From NCBI GenBank assembly GCA_028277515.1, contig JANQGC010000080.1:1-29352 (forward strand): a DNA stretch of 29,352 bases, written 5' to 3'. Shown piece by piece: positions 14,408 to 22,986 of the stretch; position 1 is the first letter of the stretch; every line of letters starts with the position of its first letter. Source of the DNA: Anaerolineae bacterium. Lineage in GTDB: Bacteria > Chloroflexota > Anaerolineae > Promineifilales > Promineifilaceae. A program made the position numbers and the translations under genes. The notes under the pieces were generated by a model, which was not told the origin of the DNA, made no database searches, and saw only the letters and a list, made by a program, of their open reading frames with translations.

Positions 14408-15441
14408 CTGTGAATGTGACGATTGAAGATGTAGCCCAACGAGCGGCCGTCTCAGCTATGACGGTCAGCCGGTATCTCAACGATACAGGGCCGGTTGCCG
14501 ATAAAACGGCCGAGCGCATCCAGGAAGCGATCCTGGAACTCAACTATATTCCCCACCAGGGCGCGCGGGCTTTGGCCGCCAACAAGACCAATACCATTGG
14601 TCTTATCCTGCCGGAGATGAATGATATATTTTTCTTTCAACTCATTCATGGTATTCAGCAGGTTGTCACCGCTAACAAATACGATCTGCTGCTCTATTCA
14701 ACCTCCCAACATGAAGAAGTCAATGTATTCAATCTACCTTTAGGCCGGCACAATACTGACGGGTTAATAATTTTTACCGACAGTTTGCAAGATGTTTCCT
14801 TGCGCCGGTTGAATCGCGTCCAGTTTCCGATGGTACTGCTGCACCGTACACCACCCCCGGATTTGTCTATTCCTTATGTTACCTTTGAGAACAAGAAAGG
14901 GGCTTACCAGTTGGTAGAGCACCTGATCCGCTGTGGTCACCGGCGCATCGCCTTTTTAGCCGGCGCATCCGACAATGAGGATTCGATGTGGCGGGAGCGC
15001 GGCTATCGGGAAGCTTTGGCCGATCACGACATCCCTTTTGATCCGGGACTGCTGGCCGAGGCCGGATTTGATGAAGACCCGGCGATGGCCATCGTGTCCC
15101 AATGGCTGCGTGAAGGGAAGGCGATTGATGCGATTTTCGCCGCTGATGATGTGTCGGCGCGCGGGGGCATTCAAGCGGTTAAAGCCGCCGGGAAACGGGT
15201 TCCCGAAGATATCGCTGTGGCCGGTTTTGATGATGCGCTGCTTTCGCAATATTCCGACCCGCCGCTGACGACGGTGCGCGCGCCAATTGAGGAGGCGGGT
15301 CGGGCGGCGGCGTTGCAGTTGTTAAGGCTTATTCGCCAGGAAACGGCCGAACCATTGATTTTACTGCCCACGGAGCTGGTCATTCGCCAATCATGCGGCT
15401 GGGAAAACGGCCGATTAATAAAGAAAGGAGGTGCATACTGA
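14404..15441 (+). CDS. LacI-family transcriptional regulator
   Basis: A 345-residue LacI-type regulator. The DNA-binding domain is complete: helix-turn-helix VTIEDVAQRAAVSAMTVSRY, then ELNYIPHQGARALAANKT for the hinge region. The sugar-binding core follows, with IPYVTFENKKGAY, GHRRIAFLAG, and the C-terminal block VAGFDDALLSQYSDPPLTTV. It heads the plus-strand unit, 72 bases before the binding-protein gene, and two tandem palindromes of LacI type lie at its own promoter. It probably senses the sugar, or a product of it, imported by the ABC transporter next to it. Confidence 0.95.
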   Translation: MTVNVTIEDVAQRAAVSAMTVSRYLNDTGPVADKTAERIQEAILELNYIPHQGARALAANKTNTIGLILPEMNDIFFFQLIHGIQQVVTANKYDLLLYSTSQHEEVNVFNLPLGRHNTDGLIIFTDSLQDVSLRRLNRVQFPMVLLHRTPPPDLSIPYVTFENKKGAYQLVEHLIRCGHRRIAFLAGASDNEDSMWRERGYREALADHDIPFDPGLLAEAGFDEDPAMAIVSQWLREGKAIDAIFAADDVSARGGIQAVKAAGKRVPEDIAVAGFDDALLSQYSDPPLTTVRAPIEEAGRAAALQLLRLIRQETAEPLILLPTELVIRQSCGWENGRLIKKGGAY

Positions 15442-15512
15442 ATAGAGTTCGTTGTCGATCGAAACCCGTTAATTTCCTATCTATCTCTTTTATATCCTTA
15501 TTGGAGGAGAAC

Positions 15513-16997
15513 ATGTACAATAAAAAAACAACTTTGTTTATCATTTTTCTGTTGCTTTTTAGTTTGATGTTAGCTGCATGTGGTGGTGGCGCGGCGCCGG
15601 TAGAAACTGAAAGCCCGGCCGCTGAAGAAGAATCGGAAGCACCGGCCGAGGCGGAGGAGCCGGCTGAAGAGGACATGGAAGAACCGGCCGAGGAAGAAAT
15701 GGCCGAAGGCGAGCCGGTCAAAGTAGATATATTTGTCGGCCTGGGCACTGGAACAGACCCGGACCAGGTTGCTGCTCAAGAGGCGATTGCTGAGCGTTTC
15801 AACAGCGAACATGATGATATCGAAATAGAGTTTGTGATTGTTCCCAATGAGGAATCCGTGACGCGTTTGCTGGCCCAGGTTTCGGGCGGTAATCCTCCGG
15901 GACTTGTCGGCCCTGGCGGTGTTGACGTCGCGGCCGGTTTCTTTGATCTATGGGCCGATGTTCAACCCTATATCGACGAAGAAAACTTTGATACAAGCGA
16001 TTTTTACGGCGCGGCGGTCGATCTATACCAATACCCCGACAAAACCGTTGGCCTGCCTCTGGGTATGTTCCCATCCTTCATTTTTTATAACGTGGATGCT
16101 TTTGATGCTGCCGGCCTGGATTATCCAACCACTGATTATGATGATACCTCCTGGGACATAGATGCGCTGCGCGAAATGGCCCTGGAATTAACGTTGGATG
16201 CCAACGGTAATAATGCCAACTCACCCGATTTCGATCCGGAAAATATTGTCCAGTGGGGTTTTGATGATTCCTGGACCGATTTGCGCGGCTTCATGACACA
16301 CTTCGACCCGCCCGGAGAAGGACGGCCGACCAATGAAGATATGACGCAAGCCCTGGTCAATTCCGACGAATACAAATATGGTCTGAATTGGCTCAATAAC
16401 GCGATTTGGGAAGACCACTTCATGGCTGATGTCACCGGACAGGAATCACTGAATGCAGCATCTGGCGATCCTTTTGGTGGTGGACAGGCGGCGATGTTCC
16501 ACAGCCACACCTGGTTTATGCCCGAAGGATTGGTCGATCTACCGTTTGATTATGGATTTGCGGCCGTTCCTTTCAGCCAGAAAGGCTCACGAATTGCCAG
16601 AATTCATGCAGACACCTTCTATATCCCCAAAGACTTCGCCCATCCCGAAGCATCCTGGGAAGTATTGAAGTGGCTGACCAGCGAAGAAAATATCGTTGAG
16701 GTTTGCCTGGTTTATGGTTGCTTACCCTCACGCCAATCCGTATCAGATGTCTATACTGTTGAGATGGAAAACCGGTATGGCGATCACGATTATGATGTGA
16801 TCTACACCGCCATCGATTACCTGGACGATCCGCACCATGAAAGTTGGATGCCCAATGTGGAGCGTGCCAATGAAGTGTTAGGGTCAGAAATCTATGACCG
16901 CGTTTTTGCCGAACAGCTTGAGGATACCGATGCTGTCTTAGAACAGGCCAATGAAACCATTCAAGGTTTGTTCGACGAGTATTGGGCTGAGCAATAA
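15513..16997 (+). CDS. Sugar ABC transporter substrate-binding lipoprotein (family 1)
   Basis: A 494-residue binding protein of the MalE/UgpB type. Residues 4-22 are a signal peptide with lipobox LAAC and lipidated Cys23. Residues 24-68 are an acidic Glu/Pro/Ala linker like that of the dpp binding protein in this window. The mature part begins VKVDIFVGLGTGTDPDQVAA and has family 1 features such as FNSEHDDIEIEFV, LPLGMFPSFIFYNVDAFDAAGL and HPEASWEVLKWLTSEEN. The start at 15513 is set by GGAGGA four bases upstream and by the signal peptide; the frame is open further upstream to 15393 inside lacI. It delivers an unknown saccharide to the two permeases that follow. Confidence 0.94.
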   Translation: MYNKKTTLFIIFLLLFSLMLAACGGGAAPVETESPAAEEESEAPAEAEEPAEEDMEEPAEEEMAEGEPVKVDIFVGLGTGTDPDQVAAQEAIAERFNSEHDDIEIEFVIVPNEESVTRLLAQVSGGNPPGLVGPGGVDVAAGFFDLWADVQPYIDEENFDTSDFYGAAVDLYQYPDKTVGLPLGMFPSFIFYNVDAFDAAGLDYPTTDYDDTSWDIDALREMALELTLDANGNNANSPDFDPENIVQWGFDDSWTDLRGFMTHFDPPGEGRPTNEDMTQALVNSDEYKYGLNWLNNAIWEDHFMADVTGQESLNAASGDPFGGGQAAMFHSHTWFMPEGLVDLPFDYGFAAVPFSQKGSRIARIHADTFYIPKDFAHPEASWEVLKWLTSEENIVEVCLVYGCLPSRQSVSDVYTVEMENRYGDHDYDVIYTAIDYLDDPHHESWMPNVERANEVLGSEIYDRVFAEQLEDTDAVLEQANETIQGLFDEYWAEQ

Positions 16998-17029
16998 GGG
17001 TTAGAAAACCTTGTATATACGGATAGGAA

Positions 17030-17115
17030 AAACACGGATATTTTATTTTATCCATTTTATTCCTGTCCGTGTTTATAAACCTCTCTGAGGTTTCAAATCC
17101 CTCAGAGAGGTTTTT
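17030..17115 (+). terminator. Two hairpins between binding protein and permease genes
   Basis: The first hairpin pairs AAACACGGA (17030-17038) with TCCGTGTTT (17066-17074). The second is a perfect 13-bp stem, AACCTCTCTGAGG (17078-17090) with CCTCAGAGAGGTT (17100-17112), a 9-base loop and a run of five T. Together they resemble a leaky intrinsic terminator that would leave the binding-protein mRNA in excess over the permease mRNA. Sequences like the second stem may also be dispersed repeats. Confidence 0.65.
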
Positions 17116-17136
17116 CAAAGTTAAGAGGGCAGGCAT

Positions 17137-18084
17137 ATGGTCGAAAGTAAAAAGGAAAAGAAAAAACACCGCCTGACATTATCGCAGCGCGAAGCGCTTT
17201 GGGGATATGCTTTTATTTCTCCGTGGATTATCGGGTTCCTCATTTTTACCCTGGGTCCTATGCTGCTCTCTCTCTATTTTTCATTCACTAAATATAACAT
17301 CATCGACCCCCCGGTCTGGGCGGGCATTGCGAATTACCAGCGCGCTTTCTTTGAGGACCCGATTTTTTGGCACTCGCTGAAGCGTACATTGTATTTCGCG
17401 GCATTGTCCTTACCCCTGGGATTATTATTTGGCTTGTTCCTGGCGATTTTGCTGAACCAGGAAATACCGGGTGTTAATTTGTGGCGTACGCTGTACTTTT
17501 TACCTTCGGTGATTGCCGGCGTGGCCATTGCTTTACTCTGGTCGCGCATATTTAACCCACGGACCGGCTTCTTGAATCCCTTTTTAGAGAATGTATTGGG
17601 CATCGAGAACCCACCGGGCTGGCTGTTGGATCCGGATTGGGCCATCCCCGCCCTGGTGATTATGGGCTTATGGGGGGTAGGTGGGACGATGATCATTTAC
17701 CTGGCCGGATTGCAGGGCATCCCGACAACACTTTATGATGTGGCTAAAATTGATGGGGCAAATAGCTGGCAGCGCTTCCGCAATGTGACCCTACCTCTGA
17801 TGACGCCAGTCATTTTTTATAACCTGGTCATCGGGTTAATCGCATCCTTCCAGTATTTCACCGAGGTTTATGTTGTGACCAGCGCCTCTGGTGAGCTTGG
17901 CGGTCCGGCACGCTCGACCCTGGTTTACAATCTATATCTATTCCAAAATGCCTTCCGTTTCTTTGAGATGGGCTACGCTTCGGCTCTAGCCTGGATATTG
18001 TTCATTATTATTCTGGGGGTGACGATCCTGGTCTTTCGTTCATCTCCCATGTGGGTGTTCTATGAAGGACAGGTGAGGAAATAA
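17137..18084 (+). CDS. Sugar ABC transporter permease (MalF/UgpA-like)
   Basis: A 315-residue permease with about six membrane spans. N-terminal landmarks are SQREALWGYAFISPWIIGFL, then SFTKYNIIDPPVWAGIANYQ. The cytoplasmic EAA-type loop reads LYDVAKIDGANSWQRFRNVT followed by LPLMTPVIFYN, which is diagnostic of MalF-type subunits. An AGAGGG site precedes the ATG. It pairs with the permease two bases downstream to form the pore. It follows the binding protein after a terminator-like spacer. No ATPase of the MalK/MsmX kind is encoded nearby. Confidence 0.95.
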   Translation: MVESKKEKKKHRLTLSQREALWGYAFISPWIIGFLIFTLGPMLLSLYFSFTKYNIIDPPVWAGIANYQRAFFEDPIFWHSLKRTLYFAALSLPLGLLFGLFLAILLNQEIPGVNLWRTLYFLPSVIAGVAIALLWSRIFNPRTGFLNPFLENVLGIENPPGWLLDPDWAIPALVIMGLWGVGGTMIIYLAGLQGIPTTLYDVAKIDGANSWQRFRNVTLPLMTPVIFYNLVIGLIASFQYFTEVYVVTSASGELGGPARSTLVYNLYLFQNAFRFFEMGYASALAWILFIIILGVTILVFRSSPMWVFYEGQVRK

Positions 18085-18086
18085 TC

Positions 18087-19175
18087 GTGGCAACAGTGGC
18101 GAACCGCAAAGTTAAAACGGCCGCACGAATGACCCTCATGCAACGCGCACGGCAAAGCATGCGTGCCCACAACCTCTTTGTAAAAGGATTAACCACGCTT
18201 GTCCTGGCGGCAGGGGCGGTTGTGATCCTGATTCCTCTCGTTTTTATGCTCTCCACCTCGCTTAAAGATCGTAATCAGTTGCGAGCTACACCGCCTCCGC
18301 TCCTACCGTGGGAAACGGTGATGGTCGAGGTAAACGGTAAGGAAGAGCCGCTCTACACGGTGAACCTGGATGGGCAGGAAGTTGAAATGGCTCTAATCAA
18401 AAACCAGCCGCAAGGGCAGGGTCTCTTTGTCTTTCCGGATAATCCGGATGAAACCTACCTGCTGACCATTGCCGATCAAGAGCTGCAGCGAAAATTAGAA
18501 GTGCACCCGGAAAATTATGTGGAAGCGTTAACGGCCGTACCCTTCCCGCGCTATTTGTTGAACACGATGATCGTCACCTTTCTAGGTATGTTCGGCATGC
18601 TGCTGTCATCATCCCTGGTAGCCTATGGCTTTTCCAGGTTTCGCGCGCCTTATCTCAATGTTTTATTCTTGATCTTGTTGTCTACCATTATGCTGCCGCG
18701 CCAGGTGACGCTCATCCCGGTCTATATCATTTTTCAAAAATTGGGCTGGGTGGATACGCTTTTGCCATTAATTGTGCCCCTGTTTTTTGCCAATGCCTAT
18801 GATGTATTTTTGCTGCGCCAGTTTTTCATGACCATCCCCCTGGAGATGGATGAGGCAGCCAAGATTGACGGCGCCAATCCAATCCAGAATCTGTTTTATG
18901 TGCTGCTGCCACAGGCTCGTCCGGCTTTAGTGGCCATCGCGATTTTTCACTTTCTATATGCCTGGAATGATTTTTATGAACCTTTGATTTATCTGCACAG
19001 CCGCGAGAACTGGACGGCCGCGGTTGGATTGCAAACTTTTGATGCGATTTATTCAGTTAATACGCATCTGATTATGGCTGCGTCGGTGGTCCTTGTGCTG
19101 CCGCCGATTTTAATATTTTTCTTTAGCCAGAAAATATTCACGCAAGGGGTGGTTATCTCCGGAATTAAGGGGTAG
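18087..19175 (+). CDS. Sugar ABC transporter permease (MalG/UgpE-like) with soluble insertion
   Basis: A 362-residue permease, longer than the usual 270-300 residues. After the first membrane span and STSLKD (56-61), residues 76-140 form an extra hydrophilic beta-rich segment on the outer face before HPENYVEAL; in ordinary MalG proteins these flanks are adjacent. The EAA loop is MDEAAKIDGANPIQNLFYVL, and the C-terminus has AWNDFYEPLIYL. The GTG start at 18087 has AGGA seven bases upstream and lies two bases after the preceding stop. I expect the insertion to face the binding protein and perhaps help dock it; that role is inferred. Confidence 0.94.
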   Translation: MATVANRKVKTAARMTLMQRARQSMRAHNLFVKGLTTLVLAAGAVVILIPLVFMLSTSLKDRNQLRATPPPLLPWETVMVEVNGKEEPLYTVNLDGQEVEMALIKNQPQGQGLFVFPDNPDETYLLTIADQELQRKLEVHPENYVEALTAVPFPRYLLNTMIVTFLGMFGMLLSSSLVAYGFSRFRAPYLNVLFLILLSTIMLPRQVTLIPVYIIFQKLGWVDTLLPLIVPLFFANAYDVFLLRQFFMTIPLEMDEAAKIDGANPIQNLFYVLLPQARPALVAIAIFHFLYAWNDFYEPLIYLHSRENWTAAVGLQTFDAIYSVNTHLIMAASVVLVLPPILIFFFSQKIFTQGVVISGIKG

Positions 19176-19264
19176 GCAGTGACGCTTGTGATCACCTCCT
19201 ATTTCTGCTCATCCAGGAGCATGGCAAGCCCACAATATATATTTCATTAGTTTGGAGATTTTGA

Positions 19265-20566
19265 ATGGCTTATCCACACGACCACGATCATGAACACGGA
19301 CACCATCATGATCACGACCACGATTACGATAACGATTACGAATACGATAACGATTACGAATACGATAGTGAGCATGGGCATGAGCATCATCACCATCACG
19401 ATCAGGAACATGAGAATGATGCAAGTGGGATGTATGTGCATCCCAATCCACATGACCGGGATCGTGAGCACACTCATGATCACCCATATGACCACGATCA
19501 TCATGACCATCATCACGGACTCGATCATGTTCATGGCCACGGTCACGATCATGGTCACAGCTTTTGGGAAAAAATCGCTACTGCCTTGCATATTCCCGGA
19601 TATGGGCATGAGCACACTGACTTGACGGCCGATCAGGCATTTTTTGACAATGAGTTGGGCATCCGCACTGTGTGGATCGCCCTGGCCATTTTGTTGATTA
19701 CTTCCCTCTTACAGATTGTGGTTGTTGCTTTAAGTAGCAGCGTGGCGCTGCTGGGTGATACGGTGCATAACATTGGTGATGGTTTGAATTCCGTGCCCTT
19801 GTTGATCGCCTTTTACCTGGCCCGCCGTGTGGCCACCCGGCGCTATAATTTCGGCTATTCCAGGGCAGAAGATGTGGCTGGCATATTCATTGTCATTTCC
19901 ATCGCCTTCAGTGCCTTTTTCATTCTAAAAGAATCCATTGAGCGCTTCATTAACCCCCAACCGTTGTCCAACCTGGGCTGGCTGGCGGCGGCGGCGATCA
20001 TCGGTTTTCTAGGTAATGAGTTGGTGGCCTTAATGCAGATTCGGGTTGGCAAACGGATCGGTTCGGCGGCCATGATCGCCGATGGGCTGCATGCGCGCAC
20101 CGATGGCTTAACGTCACTGGCTGTCCTTCTGGCGGCCGGTGGTACGGCTCTAGGGTATCCTATCCTGGACCCGATCATTGGCATTTTTATTGGGTTGACG
20201 ATTGTCTTCATCACCTGGGATGCCACAAAGAAAATGTGGTACCGGCTCATGGATGCGATTGACCCGGAATATTTGGATGCGGCCGAAAAGGTGTTGCATA
20301 AACATAAAATGGTCCGCGAAGTATACCGGGTGCGCATGCGCTGGATGGGTCACCGGCTATCCGCAGAGGTCAATATCGGCGTGGATGCCGGTCTGACCAC
20401 GGCGCAAAGCCACCAGATTGCCGAGGAACTGCGCCATGACCTGTTTCATGAATTTCCCACTTTGTCGGAAATCATGGTTCATGTGGAACCCTGGCAAACT
20501 ATAGAGAAATCTCACCAACTGACCAGCCATCACGAACCGGCGCCGAGCGAGCTGGCTTTTGATTAA
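19265..20566 (+). CDS. Cation diffusion facilitator (CDF) metal transporter with His-rich N-terminus
   Basis: A 433-residue CDF family transporter, normally a proton-coupled exporter of Zn, Co, Cd or Mn. The first 107 residues are cytoplasmic and very rich in His, Asp and Glu, with a distinct Tyr/Asp stretch around residues 18-34 (NDYEYD twice). The membrane domain starts near residue 130. Metal-site motifs are LLGDTVHNIGD and ADGLHARTD, the HxxxD pairs in spans 2 and 5 that are usual for Zn-type CDFs. The C-terminal cytoplasmic domain ends FHEFPTLSEIMVHVEPW. GGAG lies seven bases before the start. It sits between the sugar permeases and a Mn-dependent GH4 gene, which is unusual company; it may be unrelated to the sugar genes. 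Confidence 0.95.
   Translation: MAYPHDHDHEHGHHHDHDHDYDNDYEYDNDYEYDSEHGHEHHHHHDQEHENDASGMYVHPNPHDRDREHTHDHPYDHDHHDHHHGLDHVHGHGHDHGHSFWEKIATALHIPGYGHEHTDLTADQAFFDNELGIRTVWIALAILLITSLLQIVVVALSSSVALLGDTVHNIGDGLNSVPLLIAFYLARRVATRRYNFGYSRAEDVAGIFIVISIAFSAFFILKESIERFINPQPLSNLGWLAAAAIIGFLGNELVALMQIRVGKRIGSAAMIADGLHARTDGLTSLAVLLAAGGTALGYPILDPIIGIFIGLTIVFITWDATKKMWYRLMDAIDPEYLDAAEKVLHKHKMVREVYRVRMRWMGHRLSAEVNIGVDAGLTTAQSHQIAEELRHDLFHEFPTLSEIMVHVEPWQTIEKSHQLTSHHEPAPSELAFD
19322..19366 (+). repeat. Short tandem repeat in the CDF metal-binding tail
   Basis: The 18-bp unit AACGATTACGAATACGAT occurs twice in tandem (19331-19348 and 19349-19366), preceded by a partial copy, and encodes NDYEYD. The surrounding codons are nearly all CAT/CAC and GAT/GAC, so the antisense strand also stays open; those antisense frames are not genes. 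Confidence 0.75.
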
Positions 20567-20606
20567 AGCGAGGATAGGAATCCTCGGCTACTATCAAAGA
20601 TTTTAT

Positions 20607-22001
20607 ATGTCCCTACCAACAAAAATCGTGGTTATCGGGGCGGGGAGCGCCTCCTTCGGTTTGAACAGCCTGGCTGCTTTGATTGGAAGCAGGCGGCTCA
20701 ATGGCAGCATCCTGGCTTTGGTGGACCGCAATGAAGCGGCCCTGGAATATGTGTACAACTTGAGTCAACGTCTTAACCGAGATTGGGCGGCAGGAATGCA
20801 GATTGAGACATTTACGCACCATGAGGGGGCGCTGGATGGTGCGGAGTATGTGATTCTTTCTATTGAAGTGCCACCGCGAGAAGCATTGTGGCGACAAGAT
20901 TTTGAGATTCCACTTAAGTATGGTTTACGCCAGCCTTATGCCGAGAATAGCGGTCCCGGCGGCCTGGCTCATGCCTGGCGCAACATCGGGCCGGTGATGG
21001 AAATCATGCGCGATATGGAGCGCATCTGTCCACAAGCCTGGCTGGTAAACTACACCAATCCGATGATGCGAATTTGTGATGCTGTTGCCCGCTACAGCCG
21101 GATCAAAGTGGTTGGTTTATGTCACCAATTCCAGGTCGGTTATGCCCTGGTAGGGCTGACCCTGGCCGAGGAATTGGGCATTGAGGTTCCACCAGGATTT
21201 GTTGATACCCATGCCTCGCCGGAGAGCATCCCGCCACGTGCGGCCGTTGCCGCCCAGGCTCAACAAAAGATTGAAATTGTGGCCGCGGGCCTGAATCATT
21301 TCACCTGGATGCTGGCCGTGCATCATAAAGAAGATGGGACGGATTTATATCCGTTGTTTAGGGAAAAATGGGCTGCGGGCGATCCTGATTTTGAGCCGTT
21401 AACTCGCCGGGTATTTGATGCCTTCGGCTGTTTCCCCATCCCTGGTGATGAACACCTTTGCGAATATTTGCCCTGGCTGAGCGATCCCTTGACCAGACCC
21501 TGGGAAAAGTACGAGGTCAGCCTTTATGATTGGGATTATTGGGCTAAGAACCGCGGGACCGGCTATGAAGAAATGGGGGCGATGGCTCGCGGGGAAAAGG
21601 GGATTGATACTCTGCACGGGGCTGACAGCGAAGGCGCATTGGAAATGATCGTCAATATGGCCGGCAACACAACCCACCAGCACAAGGCGGTTAATTTGCC
21701 CAATCAAGGATATATCAATAACTTACCCCAGGGCGCGATAGTTGAAGTCCCTGGCGTAGTTAATGGCCTGGGCGTTCATGGGGTTGGGATAGGCGATTTG
21801 CCGGATGGAATTGCCGAGCTTTGCCGGCGGGAAATTGCCGTGACCCGCCTTTGCGTCGATGCGGCGGTTCACGGCAGTCGGGAAGCGGCGCTGCAAGCTA
21901 TGCTGTTTAGCCCTGGCGTGACTGATATTGATGTGGCTAAGCAGATTTTGGATGATTATCTGGAGAGTTACCGGCCCTATTTGCCGCAGTTCTGGAATTA
22001 G
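20607..22001 (+). CDS. GH4 family alpha-glycosidase (alpha-galactosidase/glucosidase-like)
   Basis: A 464-residue GH4 enzyme, NAD- and divalent-metal-dependent. The Rossmann motif is at residues 8-14 (VVIGAGS). The metal site is Cys172-His173 (GLCHQFQ) and His231 (GLNHFTW); Cys-His instead of Cys-Asn is the pattern of the MelA/AglA alpha-type branch that does not need a 6-phosphate. ENSGPGGLAHAWRNIG replaces the GQET block of the phospho-beta-glucosidases. The true start is probably 20607; the frame is open to a TTG at 20559 overlapping the CDF gene. It is followed two bases later by the EgsA-like gene. It likely opens the saccharide brought in by the upstream ABC system. Confidence 0.9.
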   Translation: MSLPTKIVVIGAGSASFGLNSLAALIGSRRLNGSILALVDRNEAALEYVYNLSQRLNRDWAAGMQIETFTHHEGALDGAEYVILSIEVPPREALWRQDFEIPLKYGLRQPYAENSGPGGLAHAWRNIGPVMEIMRDMERICPQAWLVNYTNPMMRICDAVARYSRIKVVGLCHQFQVGYALVGLTLAEELGIEVPPGFVDTHASPESIPPRAAVAAQAQQKIEIVAAGLNHFTWMLAVHHKEDGTDLYPLFREKWAAGDPDFEPLTRRVFDAFGCFPIPGDEHLCEYLPWLSDPLTRPWEKYEVSLYDWDYWAKNRGTGYEEMGAMARGEKGIDTLHGADSEGALEMIVNMAGNTTHQHKAVNLPNQGYINNLPQGAIVEVPGVVNGLGVHGVGIGDLPDGIAELCRREIAVTRLCVDAAVHGSREAALQAMLFSPGVTDIDVAKQILDDYLESYRPYLPQFWN

Positions 22002-22003
22002 AA

Positions 22004-22978
22004 ATGAAAATTTGGAATTTGCCAATAGCTGAAATGATACCCTTTGGGGAAATTGAAGAACAACGGCCGGCTGTTTTGTTGACCAGTGGTCCGGCATGGA
22101 TGGCCGTCAAAGATTCTTTGCCCCAACTCCGGTTTTTATGCCAGTTGGAGGTCCGGGAAGCCACGCTCGATCATTGGGATGGGCTGGCTGATGAGATAGC
22201 CTTAGCATTGCCCACCGGCGCCCGGCAAGAGACTGTCCTGTATGCCGTTGGCGGTGGATTGGTGGCGGATGCGGCAAAATATGCGGCCGCCAAACTGGAT
22301 ATGGAATTGGTTTGTTTGCCCACTGCCCTTTCAGTTGATGCCTTTATCACCTGGGCTTCAGGATACCGGGAAAATGGCTGTGTATATTATTTAGAGACCC
22401 GGCCGCCCAATCGATTGATACTTGATTTTGATATGTTGGCCGCGGCCCCGTCTGGCATTCGGGCTGCCGGTATATGTGATGTGCTGTCAATCGCCACAGG
22501 CTGTTGGGATTGGCAATTTGCCCATGAAAAAGGCAAGAATCCGCCGGGAATGGAGTTTGTTCCTTATGTTTATGAGACGGCTCAGGCTATCTTACAGGGG
22601 GCTTATGCCTGTGCGGAGGCTGCCGGAAGGGGCGATGTCCAGGGGCTAAAACAGTTGTATGACTGCCTTGCTTTGGAGGTGCAGCTTTGCAACCAGATCG
22701 GTCATTCACGGCCGGAAGAGGGCAGCGAGCATTATTTTGCCTATGCCGTAGAGAATATGATGGGCAAAGGCCTACCCCACGGCGACCTGGTCGGTCCCTC
22801 AATTTTGCTGATTGCTGAAAAGCAAGGGTTGGACACCGCTCCTCTGCGGGCGGGGTTGGAAGCATGCCACATTCCGTTGGATAATATCCCTGGCGGGGTG
22901 ATGGAAGCAACTTTGCAGCAGTTACCCGCTTATGCACGGCTGCATGATTTACCTTATGGCATGGCCCATGAATTGTAA
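22004..22978 (+). CDS. EgsA/AraM-like NAD(P)-dependent metal dehydrogenase
   Basis: A 324-residue protein of the glycerol-1-phosphate dehydrogenase / iron-containing alcohol dehydrogenase superfamily. The nucleotide-binding block is YAVGGGLVADAAKYAA (80-95), and metal ligands fit Asp159 (GICDVLS), His243 (EEGSEHYFAY) and His259 (GLPHGDLVG). The region PTALSVDAFITWASGYREN differs from the small-residue block of true G1P dehydrogenases, so the substrate may be another polyol, keto-sugar or sugar phosphate. It starts two bases after the GH4 stop, so the two are surely co-translated. A GTGAC palindrome pair follows it. The family is firm; the substrate is open. Confidence 0.82.
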   Translation: MKIWNLPIAEMIPFGEIEEQRPAVLLTSGPAWMAVKDSLPQLRFLCQLEVREATLDHWDGLADEIALALPTGARQETVLYAVGGGLVADAAKYAAAKLDMELVCLPTALSVDAFITWASGYRENGCVYYLETRPPNRLILDFDMLAAAPSGIRAAGICDVLSIATGCWDWQFAHEKGKNPPGMEFVPYVYETAQAILQGAYACAEAAGRGDVQGLKQLYDCLALEVQLCNQIGHSRPEEGSEHYFAYAVENMMGKGLPHGDLVGPSILLIAEKQGLDTAPLRAGLEACHIPLDNIPGGVMEATLQQLPAYARLHDLPYGMAHEL

Positions 22979-22986
22979 ACGACGAT

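Noticed and set aside
15424..15512. A strong AAAGGAGGT site at the end of lacI that might start the binding protein at a CTG near 15437
   Set aside because: The signal peptide and lipobox need the Met at 15513, which has its own GGAGGA site; the upstream frame would bury the signal sequence.
19209..19615. Long minus-strand frames opposite the CDF tail
   Set aside because: His and Asp codons (CAT, CAC, GAT, GAC) read as ATG, GTG, ATC and GTC on the other strand, so open frames arise from composition alone.
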